From Siphonodentalium dalli (taxonomy: Eukaryota; Mollusca; Scaphopoda; Gadilida; Siphonodentaliidae), in the NCBI GenBank assembly GCA_032622095.1, contig CP136064.1:2294001-2358000 (forward strand): a stretch of 64,000 bases of DNA, read 5' to 3'. The stretch's first letter is position 1, and each line of letters begins with the position of its first letter. The notes under the pieces are model-generated. The model made no database searches. It had not been told where the DNA came from and saw only the letters and a list, made by a program, of their open reading frames with translations. The position numbers and the translations under genes were made by a program. Shown here in pieces: positions 49,966 to 60,574 of the stretch.

Positions 49966-51638
49966 GTTCTCGGGTTGGGTTGTGTTCAACTTCTTGCTTT
50001 ATAAGTGGTTGCTTCTTTCCATGTTCCATCCAGCTCTTTCATGATCACGGGCTTTGCTGGAGAATGTCTGTAGTCATTCATATCACTAGATTAGTATATG
50101 ACTCTCGCCTTTTCATTTTCCTGACTTTTTTAAGATTTGTTCTGGACTGGGTCGGGTGCTCGAGAGGGTAAATATTTACATCTCGATTTGGGACGCAAGA
50201 ATTAGAGATAAACAAGCATACATGCTTTCTCTCCGACCGCGCTGTGTTTCCGTAATAGATACGAATGACATATATTTTGTCTTCAGGTTGCTTACAGTGC
50301 TAACTCAACATGGATTTCACTTTTGTTGTCCAGTCATACATCTATGAGTCCATTATCCATGGTTTGACATATGCTCATTTTCAGACCACTGTTGACATGA
50401 GGTCTCGTTCAGCACACCACTCGGTCCTTTGCTGCCCTCAGCGATTGCCAATGCAGGATAATGTTGCACCGGTGGGGCAGCATATGAATCGTGTTGGGCA
50501 CAATTCATAAAGTTTCATTACATACCTGCCATTGGTTTCTGCTGGGTTTGGGCTTGTGCCACAATCCTGATGCCTCGTTCGTCCAATTTTTGTTTTTATG
50601 GATTTCCACCTTAACGATGTTGGAATTTCGATTCCTGGCTGCCTTTCTGTCATGGATTCAGTAGCCTGTGATTGGTCAGTTGGGTTTCACTGTGTGGGTG
50701 GGCATTTCCATATTTGGGAACGTCATCAGGGAAACAATGTCATGACTTATTACATCTTAGTCGGTCATATCTCGAACTTCAGGCTTCAAACTAAGTTTTC
50801 TGCTGTGAAACTCCAATTCTGAGCCCTGTTCTTCATCCGGCCTGAGCCTTGCAACATATGTCTGTGTAATATCCATTCCCTTCCTGGTCAGGCTATTGGT
50901 CAATGATACCTCCTCCTTATCGACAATGGCGTGTCTCCAAGCAGTTGGTGTCTGGCCCTTTCTTGGGAGCTTGCAGCTGGTTTTTCATCGTGCTCTCATT
51001 GGGTACTGGGACACGGCCCAACCCACTCCATATTTGGGTCGGGGGTGGGTTCTATTGTTTTTAAGGGGGGTCTTCGTTATTACTTGCAGCTTTTAGCTGC
51101 TGCCTGGGTTAGCCTGTTAGGTGCGGTATTAGTATTTAGCCATACCTGGGTTTATAATACCAGGCTGGGGATTTATTGTCAACAGGTCTTTTTCTATTTC
51201 CATTTCCTTGGAACATGGAGGCTTCTCCCCTTTCGGGGAGGGGGGGGGGGTGTGTTACCCGTACCTTTCCCGGTAAGTACTCGGCTGATACATTATTCCC
51301 TAAGTTCCGATGGGAATGTCGTTTCCGACTATCCGTCTCCAGGTCTTCTGAAGCTATTTACTTTACTTGCAGGGGTCTTAAACTCTTAAGTGGCCACTTT
51401 TTGTTCGTTTGTGAGTGCTGACCGGTATTAGTTTAGGATGGAATGTAACATTGGCTTATGGTCCTATTGTGCATGTGTGTATATATATATATATATGTAT
51501 ATACATATATCTCTATATGTCTGTGCATGTGTATGTATATATTGTAGGTTCTCAGGTCAATCCAGTTCTTTGATTCAGATGCATAGCAGTGTTTTTGTTT
51601 CCTCGTGGCCTCCACCTGTTAGAAAATTCTATGTTTTA

Positions 51639-51735
51639 CCATATAGTTCAGTGGGCAAGATACCTTTGACGGAGATACAATATTTTCCTTAAAAAGTAAA
51701 ATATATATCTCCTAGAGGTATCTTGCCCACTGAAC
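51639..51735. repeat. Internal complementary region of element C
   Basis: Fused reverse complements of the two outer ends of element C, about 50 bp before the right ITR; see the entry for the whole element. Confidence 0.7.
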
Positions 51736-52004
51736 GCTGAGCTCCCTCCCAGGGTTTCGCACCCACCCCGCTCACGAGGAATGTCCTACTGGGGATAAAA
51801 AATATGGCTGTTCTCTCAATACGGGTCAGAAACCACGTGATTACACGGGTCATGAACATGACAGAAGATATGTACCATAGAATTTTCGTACGTTTTTTTT
51901 CAACTCGGAGAGTTAACCCCTCCTACTTGGGATAATATACCATATAGTTCAGTGGGCAAGATACCTCTAGGAGATATATATTTTACTTTTTAAGGAAAAT
52001 ATTG

Positions 52005-52720
52005 TATTTTGACAAAGTAAATGTATATATTGACAAACTAACCACATATATTGACAAAAAAACTGCATATATTGACTAACTAACAAAATTAGTCGACAAA
52101 GTAGCTGCATATATCAACTAAGTAACTACAAATATTGACAAATTAACTGAATATATTGACTAACTAACCACATATATTGACTAACTAACCACATATATTG
52201 ACTAACTAACCACATATATTGACTAATTCACCAAATATCTTCATAAAGTAGTTGCATATATTGACAATGTAGATGTATATATTGACTAACTAACCGAATA
52301 TATTGACAAAGAAGTTGCATCTATTGAGTAACTAACCAAATTAGTGGACAAAGTAGCTGCATATATTGACTACCTAACCACATATATTGATAACGTAGCT
52401 GCATATAATTGCAAAGTAGCTGCATATATTGACAAATTAGCTGCATATAATGGCAAAGGAGCTATACATATTGACTAACTAACCACAAATATTGAGCATA
52501 TATTGACTAACGAACCACATATATTGACAAATATTGCATATAATTGCAAATTAGCTGCATATATTGACTTAACTAACAATATATATTGACAAAGTAGCTG
52601 CATATATTGACTAACTAACCTATTATATTGACTAAGTAGCTCCATATACTAGTAATTGCAAGGAAGCTGCATCTATTGACTAACTAACCACATATTGATA
52701 TATTAACCGGATATATTACC
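52005..52720 (+). repeat. Minisatellite array, continuation after element C
   Basis: Same 21-23 bp units as 45485-47004, resumed on the other side of DIRS-like element C. Confidence 0.85.
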
Positions 52721-52849
52721 TGAGAATCTTTTGAAATCCTATTATTGCATTTTCCTGATACGTGATGTTGGTTTTTAAATATACCCTTAATTTTTCACAC
52801 AATTTCATATAAAATAAACAAAAATTGTGCAAAACATATCACTATTTAG

Positions 52850-54236
52850 ACAATTTTTGTCCAAATCCAAAGAAACACCCGAGAAATTGGGAATAAAATG
52901 ATGAGTATTATATGTCAGGGTGCATTCACATAATGGTAAATTTATTTTGCTTTATAAAATTGAACACTTTAAATGTCTGGTTTATAGGAGAAAATATCAT
53001 TATTTGGCAAAATTTGGTCCATTTTCATGACAACTGAATAAACCGCAACAGTGATCCGACAAAGAAGTATGGATTAATTGTGCATGTCATAGAACAAAAC
53101 ATTCAAAAAGTTAATTTGTGTCGCATTTCTTTCCAATAATGACATTTTTTGGTATTTTTCAATATCGTTTCCATGGTAATAGGTATTTCTCAGGGTATTG
53201 AACTTTTTTGGCAGTTTTATCAAAATTAGATTGAAGCAAACATAAGAAACCATCATAATATGTATAAATTATTCCTGTAACCAATGTAGTATCTAATAAA
53301 TGCTTTCAATTCCAAATTTATCACATTTTTGGGGAAAAATCATCATTTTTCACATCAAAATGACATTAAAACCCTCAGAACTTATATGTGTTTCATATTT
53401 ACTTCTTAAATAATTGGAACATAGTTATCGTTGAAACAGGTTTTGAGACATCTATTACGGGTTGTCACAATACGCTTTGCTTCATAAAATTACATGCTTT
53501 AAATTTAAATGTCAGCTTTATTGAAAAAAACATCATTATTTGACGAAATTTGTTCCGTTTCCATGACAACAGCTGAATAAACTGCAACAATTACACAACC
53601 CAGAAGTCTGAATTAAAATTGCATGTCATAGAAAACAAATTTCAAAAAGTTATATTGTGTCGCAAGGGTTATAGGACTTCATTTCTTTCCAATAACGGCA
53701 TTTTTTGTATTTTTAAATATCGTTTCCATGGTAACAGGTATTTCTCAGGATATTGGGCCTTTTTAGCAGTTTTATCAAGATTTATTTTAAGTACACATAT
53801 GATGCCATCATATTATGATTAAATTATCACGGTAACCAATGTAGTATCCAATAAATGCTCCAATTCCAAAATTATCGCATTTTTTACAAAAATCACCAAT
53901 TTTCACCCCAAAATGGCAATAAAGACCCTTATAACCTACATGTGCATCTTATTTAATAATGGAATAGTTGGAACATAGTTATAGTGGACAAATAATCAAC
54001 AAATGATCTTCAACGTCTGTTCCTGTCCTAGAATGGGATTAAATTAGTTTTTTCCATTTGCTGAAAAGGTTTTATCTCAAAATGTGTCTACATTGTTTAC
54101 ATTCCGTTTCCATGGCAACGGCACCGATTTCACATTTTACAGCAGGGCGGAACATGAAGCCGACATCTTCTACTTTCATATGATATATAATTTTCCCGTG
54201 TGTAAAAAAAAAATATTCTGGTCAAGACCGCTCCTC
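52850..54236 (-). repeat. Right arm with mirrored X-box-like palindromes
   Basis: Inverted homologue of 37726-38815. Palindromes GTTTCCATGGTAAT, GTTTCCATGACAAC, GTTTCCATGGTAAC and GTTTCCATGGCAAC lie at 53167, 53557, 53722 and 54106, mirroring the spacing of the left arm. The outer edge ends CGCTCCTC. Confidence 0.75.
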
Positions 54237-54239
54237 TAT

Positions 54240-54945
54240 ATACTGAGTTTGCCATCTTGAATTAGGGGCGCCGCCATCTTGAATTTGAGGGGCGCCATCT
54301 TGAAACGTCATTGCAATTAAATTAAAACTACAAAATGTTACTTTTCATATAGCTAACATAACAGTATTCATTACGTGAAGACATTACATGGTTTATACTT
54401 TAAACATAAATGTTGCCGATTTGACTCGGGTTGCTATGCCATTCCGAAAATGACAGAAATTACGTAAAGCTGCACATTTTCGTTAGCCACATCGTGAAAA
54501 CAACATGACTCATCTCGTAAATGTCTAAAATGTTTGTCATATCAGTAAATAAACTTTTCTTTAGTTTATTAAATTAGTAAAAGCACGTTCACGTAAACTG
54601 TTAGGTTACGTCATATGTTGTATCCAAAGCGACGTCATATTGGTACGCGCATTTCCCCGCGAAAGTTATTGACGTTTTGACAGCGACATAGCACACAAAG
54701 CAGGCATAATGTTGGCACGGTTGGCATTAGGTTTGGTTCGGTTGACGTTGTTTCATAGTGCGTGGCTCAGAGTACGTGCTGGTATAAATGTAGCTCTATG
54801 CAATTCATCTGCCCTTTCTGTTAGCTGTTGTCTGCTTATATTTCCTTAACATCCCTCCAGATAAATAATAGACCATTCCAATGTATACTTTTATAACTGA
54901 ATGGAAGAATCCATTTAGTATAGAAAGGGTTAACTTAATAAGTCC
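54240..54945. other. Unassigned DNA with GCCATCTTGAA triplet
   Basis: Three GCCATCTTGAA motifs separated by GGGGCGCC (54250-54306). The rest shows no gene. Confidence 0.55.
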
Positions 54946-55351
54946 TTAACCCTTTACCCAACAGAAGGGCCCTGTGCCAATGCATTCTCTTATATATGCG
55001 AGTCGACCATAGGTCGCCTCGCATATATAAGAGAATGCATTGGCTTAACACATTACAAATTATAAAATTGTTAAAGAATGTAAGAAAAAATGGTAAAAAG
55101 TGTAAAAAAAAAGGTTTTTTGTTAGGCCAATGCATTCTCTTATATATGCGAGGCGACCTATGGTCGACTCGCATATATAAGAGAATGCATTGGCACAGGG
55201 CATAACTGTAACTATAACAATGTTGTCAAGGAGCCGGTTCCAATGATATCCATATTTGTATGGTTCTATTGAGACAGACCGAAGATATTTTAGGCTGTTG
55301 AAGCTTTATTTGGCCGGTTTGTTGGGTAAAGGGTTATGGGTAAAGGGTTAA
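54946..55351. mobile_element. piggyBac-like MITE with internal mirror hairpins
   Basis: Element 54950-55347 starts CCCTTTACCCAACA and ends with GTTGGGTAAAGGG duplicated at the last step, flanked by TTAA (54946-54949, 55348-55351). CCCTTT-type ends and TTAA targets are typical of piggyBac. Inside are two hairpins of about 69 bp (54977-55045, 55127-55195; GCCAATGCATTCTC arms) that are mirror images, so the whole unit is a palindrome of palindromes. TTAACTTAATAAGTCCTTAA occurs on both sides (from 54931 and 55348), suggesting tandem neighbouring copies. Confidence 0.75.
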
Positions 55352-55899
55352 CTTAATAAGTCCTTAACCCTTCCATGATGGGAGCTTCCTGAAATTTTGC
55401 AAAAACCCTGTGCCAGTGCATTCTCTTATATATGCAAGCATCCCACTGTACGCACTATAGGATTTGTACAGGTACAAACAAATCCTGTTCTTGGAAATTG
55501 AATGTTCTTCCTTACTTATATTCTAATGATTTGTGTTGTGATTTGAAACAAGCAAACAGCCCAAATTATGAGGGGGGCAAACCCAAGTTCTCACTCATAA
55601 GAACTCCCATTTCCAACCAAGGCCAAGTGTTGTGGAGGCGAGTACAACTAATATTTCATCCAATTGAGAATTGGCATAAAGGCCAGTCGAAACAAATGGC
55701 ACTGGGGAGCCACGAAAGGGTGAAAGATGCGAGTGCAATATGATAATTTTGAGGTAGACCCAATCCCCCACCACAAGCAACCAACTTCGTGTACGTAATT
55801 GGTTATAAGAAATATTTACAGTTAATTAAATCTTGATGTTCATATAAGTCAACACATTGTAGTCTGAGTAGTGCAGGTCGTGACTGCACGATCGTCCTT
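55352..55899. other. Possible neighbouring MITE fragment, then unassigned DNA
   Basis: 55364-55435 repeats the inner start of the preceding element (CCCTGTGCCAGTGCATTCTC), then diverges. No gene recognised beyond. Confidence 0.45.
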
Positions 55900-56470
55900 T
55901 TTTACATGGATTTCAATGCCATAATTTCTTGTTATAATTCAAGATGGCATCTAAGATTGTTCCCATTTTCCTATAAGTCAGCTTGATGCAATTATAGTGA
56001 GAAATTCTTGTCATACACGTGTATACATTTTTGTGAACTCCCCGTCCAAGATGGCTGCCAAAATGGCAACCGAAAGTGGAACATTTCACGTTTTTTACTA
56101 ATATATTTAAGATAAGTTTCGGCTGTTTGGAACTGGTTGAAAGTTATGACTTTATTTTGTATTTGGCATGTTAACTGCCCATTGTTAACTGCCCATTGGA
56201 ACAATGACATATGCTATGGATGGGGTCCATACCCTTCCTATCACTAAAAAATACGGATTTACAAAAAGCGGTATAACATTTCACGAAAGAAAGAAATCGA
56301 TCATTAACTCTTTAACCCTCAATGACGTGATTTGACGTGTCTAACAGGCACCTGTAACGTTACTCATGACAGCCCTCACCTGTAACGTCAAGGTAGACAA
56401 CCGGGCGTAATTAGAAGTGAATTTGTGGCACTTAATTATTGATTATGTGAAATTATTCTCATAGATTTTC
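55900..56470. repeat. Dispersed element with right terminal sequence
   Basis: Body homologous to 5200-6080 and end (56305-56470) homologous in inverted orientation to 4925-5070, including TGACGTGATTTGACGTG. The internal CCAAGATGGCTGCC at 56047 is a YY1-like motif. Confidence 0.6.
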
Positions 56471-56882
56471 AACCAGTATTTAGTGGGGAATTTATTGTTT
56501 TTAGACTGGCGGTGGCTTACTTTCCTACGTTTGCTAAACAAAATAGGACACACATGGTGACATGGCCATCAGGAGGTCATTTAAATAGTTTTCTGGTCAG
56601 AAAGTATCTACCAGACTCTGTTTCATACAAACGCTCATTTGTGTTATCTAATTGGGAGAACCAGTTATTTTGTTTTGTCCAGTACCGATATAATTTATGC
56701 AGGTAGTTTCGCGTTGTTTCTCGTTGTAAAACATATTTGGTAATCTTACACAACTTCCCTGTCGAGTAAATTTTTGGCTAAAGTTTGTTAGAATGTACCG
56801 ACATCCTCCATCCTACCCTCCCACCCTGCCAGGTGTATTTCTATAGTGTTCTCGACAGACTTAAAATGTGTCTCCCTGCCAG
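56471..56882. other. Unassigned DNA
   Basis: A 64-codon frame at 56512 has no recognisable motif. Confidence 0.4.
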
Positions 56883-56987
56883 TGTGGTGTACTGTTACTA
56901 GAGTTATATTTCTTTGAAAAACTCAAAACATTGGGCGACGACGGGGAAGTTCCAACCAAAGTGAAGTGTAGAGTAGTCACTTATCAG
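56883..56987 (+). CDS. Candidate 105-bp internal exon
   Basis: An acceptor CCCTGCCAG precedes an open 35-codon stretch (CGVLLLELYFFEKLKTL, then GDDGEVPTKVKCRVVTYQ) that ends at a CAG-GTCAGG donor. Both borders are acceptable and the length is a multiple of three, which together suggest a real exon. I do not recognise the protein. Confidence 0.35.
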
Positions 56988-57079
56988 GTCAGGCACATCC
57001 TGAATTCAACTCTTATTAATTACACACATTTGCTCAATGTCTATTGTATATTGCCATTATTTCCAAAAAGCTGATGTAT

Positions 57080-57522
57080 TTAAAGGTACTCAATCCGATT
57101 TGATGGTCCCAATATCATCAAATTTCAATAATACAAATTTTTCAAATGCTGCCTCAGTTATCAGAATCAGTTAATTGCCCAAAAATAATGCTAACCACTG
57201 TCAACTATAGTATAAAATTCCCAAAACCTGTTATTTATCAACATTTTGTTCAACAAAATTTGGCCGGTTTTTCAAATATCTGACATACAAAAGCCAACTG
57301 ATTTTCGAGTGATCCCTCTTCATCCGCAATTTGGTCCAAGACCGTCTTCTTGTTACTTCTTACCAGATCACTAAAAGTACCAATGGTGAAAAATAATAGA
57401 TTTCAGAAATTGATATCTGATCACTGATCTTTGTTGGGTGGGTTTCTCGACTCATATTTGTTTTCCCCTGAAGCCAAAGAAATGGTAATTTGTGAGCGTT
57501 AATTTGGATTATATATCTTTAA
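57080..57522 (+). mobile_element. TTAA-flanked MITE, third copy
   Basis: Element 57084-57518 with AGGTACTCAATCC at the left and GGATTATATATCT at the right, flanked by TTAA. Homologous to 38934-39305. Confidence 0.82.
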
Positions 57523-57603
57523 ATAGGATAATCACATTAGAGCCAAAATGAGGAAATGAATAAATAAATAAATGTATACAAAGTGGAATAAAACATTGCT
57601 TTT

Positions 57604-58990
57604 TAGCACACCTGAGACAAAGTCTCCTGTGGAGCTATAGTCATCACTCCTCGTCTTTCCGTCAACCCGTCAAGAATCATCTTCTCCTCCCGAATCGTAA
57701 GACCGAATGGGTTCATATTTGGTGTGGATGTTCCCTAGGTGAATCACATTCAGTTTTGTTCAAATGAGGTCACCCAGTCAAATATTTGCGAAGCTAGGAC
57801 CATAACTCTTTCCCGCCATAGTAATTAATTGCAACGACTTCTTCTAAAATTTCATTGGCCGAATGGGTTCATATTTGTTACAAAGCAGTGTTCGCGCTGG
57901 ACCGAAAAAACTTTAGCCAAATGAAAATTTTATTAGCCAAATGGAAAAAACTTTAGCCAAATGTTTTTTGGCCAAATTAAATCATCGTTTTCTGGTCGGT
58001 TCACAATTAATGATTAAAATATTTGTTTTAAACTTTATTTGTTATACTCAAAATGAAAACATAATTAAAACAACTTTAAAAACAATATTATACGAACATA
58101 TCACACAGGCATTCGCAAACATGAAACTAACATTCTATATAATTATAATCTGCTAAACTAATTGTAATTACTCTATGTCGTTAACACTATTGACACCATG
58201 GCACGACGACCGCTAATGATGGCTTATTATACTGTAGTAAGGTGTTAACTGATGAATATCTATTGTATTCAAATCTTTTATGATGTGATGCCCGGATAAT
58301 AGACGGGATGCATTTTATAACACCCATTACGTAACCGTTGAGTTAAGAACCGCTCTTTTATAACGAACAAAGCATTTAGGTATTTTATCTTACAGACGGC
58401 TTAATCAATTACATAACCAATATACAGCTGTATACGATTAGGCTGGTTAGGATCTTAACGGAAAGCCCAATGTCTGAACATCAGAAGTCTTTTAGGTGTC
58501 AGTAAACTAATGTCTTTCGGTCTCGTCGTATTCAGTAGTGCTTCGTCAGGTTCGTTCGTCTGTTCAGTAACTTCCTCTCATCTACTATCGTCATTTCGTA
58601 ATTCCGTTAGAGAACACTCAATCTGTGGTATAGAAGGCAATGTCTGTCTTTGTCCGAAAAAGTCAGTCAGTTAAAACAACAGCGGAACGATATTTCATAA
58701 GTACGAAAATAACGAAATACTTTCGTTACCTAACTTCATCCTGAATGTCGATCTATTGAGCGCTTTTATTAATTAGCTTTTTGACGCCATGCTTTCCGTC
58801 TCCATTTGTGGTAAAAAAAAGTTTAGCCAAATGAAATTTTTATTAGCCAAATTCGAAAAAGATTAGCCATTGGCTAATTTGGCTACCGACAGCACGAACA
58901 CTGGTACAAAGGGTCCTGGGGTGACTGTGGTTCAGATTTGTTCAAATGAGGTCACTGTGTCGAATGTGGGCGGAGCCAGTGACATAACTC
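57604..58990 (+). mobile_element. Core-repeat element (AGCTCACCTGAG family) split by a hAT-like element
   Basis: Left part 57604-57877 has an AGCACACCTGAGAC head and units like those at 1719-2245. It breaks at TTCATATTTG and resumes at 58912 with GGTCCTGGGGTGACTGTGG. The uninterrupted copy at 2155-2200 (TTCATATTTGGTATGAAGG) shows the empty site. Confidence 0.75.
57878..58911 (-). mobile_element. hAT-like non-autonomous element, copy 2
   Basis: Element 57886-58903 (1018 bp) starts CAGTGTTCGCGCTGG and ends CAGCACGAACACTG. The flanks TTACAAAG and GTACAAAG are an 8-bp duplication with one change. Orientation is opposite to 35012-35542, and an additional middle (about 58030-58800) is absent from that copy. 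It may retain decayed sequence of the parent element; no transposase recognised. Confidence 0.85.
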
Positions 58991-59094
58991 CTTGCTCAAT
59001 TGTACAAAAACAAAATGTGATCACCCTACCTGAGTGTTTCACATCACTTTAATAACAAATTAAAACAAAATTATGTTGCCAATTTAGTGTGTCT

Positions 59095-59600
59095 GACATT
59101 TGCAGAATGAGGTCCCCAGAGGGTGAATTTAGTGTTGCTACCCCGTACAGCAGGCTAGCATCACCAAATACACCCTCCATGAACCTCATTCTTCTTAGGC
59201 CTCATTTTCTGGTAAGTATCTTCAGTATCAAACTGAAATTTTGTTTTAGTTACTTTTTCCCTTCTGTTCAGTTTCTATGTCTCCATATTTGCAGAAGATA
59301 AAATGCATAATTGAGCACAGGTCCCCAAAACAAAAATTGACCCCACCCGCAATAGAATCCTATAGAACTAAGTACTATTGGGGGTGGGGTCAATGTTTGT
59401 TCTGAGGACCTGTGTAATTGAGGTGCTCAATGGGTGTGCATCACCAATTTCAACTGTAGAACTTCAATCTGTTTCTAGGTTTCCCATGGCAGTTGAGGCC
59501 TAATCAGACTGAGGGTGAATTCGGTGATGCTAGCCCGCCTTGTGGAATAGTGTCATTAAATTAACCTTTTGGGGACCTCATTCTGCAAATGTCAGACACA
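59095..59600. repeat. Hairpin repeat family, copies at the right side
   Basis: 59102-59195 and 59510-59590 match the GCAGAATGAGGTCC hairpins at 2737-3122, with the intervening segment homologous to 2830-3003. Interrupted by the 99-bp MITE at 59316-59414. Confidence 0.7.
59308..59422. mobile_element. 99-bp MITE with 8-bp target duplication
   Basis: Element 59316-59414 has ends CACAGGTCC and GGACCTGTG; inverted similarity extends about 40 bp with few mismatches, so it is nearly all TIR. TAATTGAG flanks it at 59308-59315 and 59415-59422. The related uninterrupted site at 2940-2955 (CTAATTGAGGTGCCC) is the empty site. Eight-base duplications fit hAT. Confidence 0.92.
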
Positions 59601-60011
59601 ATAAATTCAGGTTTGGCTGTTTCATATTATTTTCTTAACCACCAGTTATGGTTACACTGGTATATTGACACACTAAGTGTTGTCATCACTAAATCCAGCA
59701 TTCTGATTGGTCGGCACCCACGTGGCTAGTTGCAGTTATTTCTCGGTGAATGCGCAACGCCTCATAACACCAAGCTAATAACACCATCGATACGTCATTA
59801 GGTTTGGAAAGACGAACACGTAATGTTTTGGGCGCATTTGGACTCGCGCAGGATTGACTAAATACATCATCGGGTTTCAATATGAAGATAAATTGTTCCT
59901 ATTAACTTTTGGCAAGGGTGCTATTGGGTATTTTGGGCTGATCTTGTCACGATACACTTTTCGATTTAAATGTATTTACAAAAGTGGCTTTCTCGCTAAA
60001 TGTATATAAAT
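59601..60011. other. Unassigned DNA
   Basis: No gene or repeat recognised. Confidence 0.4.
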
Positions 60012-60172
60012 ATAAGGATTAACTGTCATGTGGACTATTTTTATGGAGATGTAACGGTGAGGTAAGTGGTCATAACTTGTATGTAAAACCCTTCGGGTTT
60101 TACACAAGTTATGTCCACTTACCTCACCGTTACATCTCCATAAAAACAGTCCACATGACAGTTAATCCTTAT
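60012..60172. repeat. Near-perfect 161-bp palindrome
   Basis: ATAAGGATTAACTGTCATG at the left edge and its exact complement at the right edge; arms match with few differences to the centre GTAAAACCCTTCGGGTTTTAC-type core (split as GTAAAACCC TTC GGGTTTTAC). Could be a fold-back MITE without spacer. Confidence 0.9.
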
Positions 60173-60574
60173 GTAAATAAGGTTCCGAGTGACTAAAATA
60201 GACACTGGGCCCTGATTGGTCAATAGCCTTGTGTGCTTTTTACATAAAAAAAATCATCACACCTCTTCCCTATGATTTCCCATAGGTAAAATAACCATTG
60301 GCACAGGAATTAACCCTTTGTAGTGAAGTTTGAATTTTTTGGTGTGGTCTAAAATATGACTATTGTTTTATGCAGTTCTGACACTAGTTACGAAAACATA
60401 AGATTTAAAGGCGAATTCCCTGCTAGACAGACATGATTTTTTTGTGTAAAAAGTTTCCCAAAATGTAAATTTTTCAGATTTAAAGAAAATTTTGCACCCA
60501 ACATTTATATTGCCAACACTATACACTAAAACGTTAGCACTGAGGCCTATGGAAAACATTTACACCAGTGTAAC
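60173..60574. other. Unassigned DNA
   Basis: No gene or repeat recognised. Confidence 0.4.

Larger units (their letters stand above)
47005..52004. mobile_element. DIRS-like element C
   Basis: About 5.0 kb, inserted in the minisatellite. ITRs about 47026-47215 and 51785-51970 are nearly identical in opposite orientation (GGTATCTTGCCCACTGAAC, ATCCCAAGTAGGAGGGG), so it is the youngest of the three. The ICR 51639-51735 joins the reverse complement of the left end (ACCTTTGACGGAGATA) to that of the right end (CAATATTTTCCTTAAAAAG). ATATTG is at both borders. The size matches autonomous DIRS elements, but no long frame or known DIRS domain was found; frames reach only 128 codons (49100) and 152 codons (50931). 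A motif around GGCGTAATTAGCACT, GCGGGTTGG is present three times (about 48005-48085, 48470-48540, 49625-49700). Confidence 0.7.
37726..54236. mobile_element. Giant nested inverted-repeat (foldback-type) structure
   Basis: Outer ends GAGGAGCGGTCTTG (37726) and its complement CAAGACCGCTCCTC (54223-54236), with TA on each side. Left arm 37726-38815 and right arm about 52850-54236 are homologous in inverted orientation. Further in, a minisatellite is on the minus strand at the left (39316-39500) and on the plus strand at the right (45485-52720). The interior has been filled by later insertions: a TTAA MITE, an 88-bp satellite block, a core-repeat element, composite copy 2, a SINE and DIRS-like element C. 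Interpreted as one foldback element swollen to about 16.5 kb. Confidence 0.6.

Noticed and set aside
50931-51389. 152-codon ORF in DIRS-like element C as a tyrosine recombinase, given its position.
   Set aside because: No R...HxxR...Y arrangement could be identified; composition is hydrophobic and low in complexity.
51475-51550. TA/TG-rich stretch as a telomere or centromere signal.
   Set aside because: Simple TATATA and TGTATATA microsatellite only.
47005-52004. Element C as an LTR retrotransposon.
   Set aside because: The terminal repeats are inverted, not direct, and the internal complementary junction is unexplained by an LTR element.
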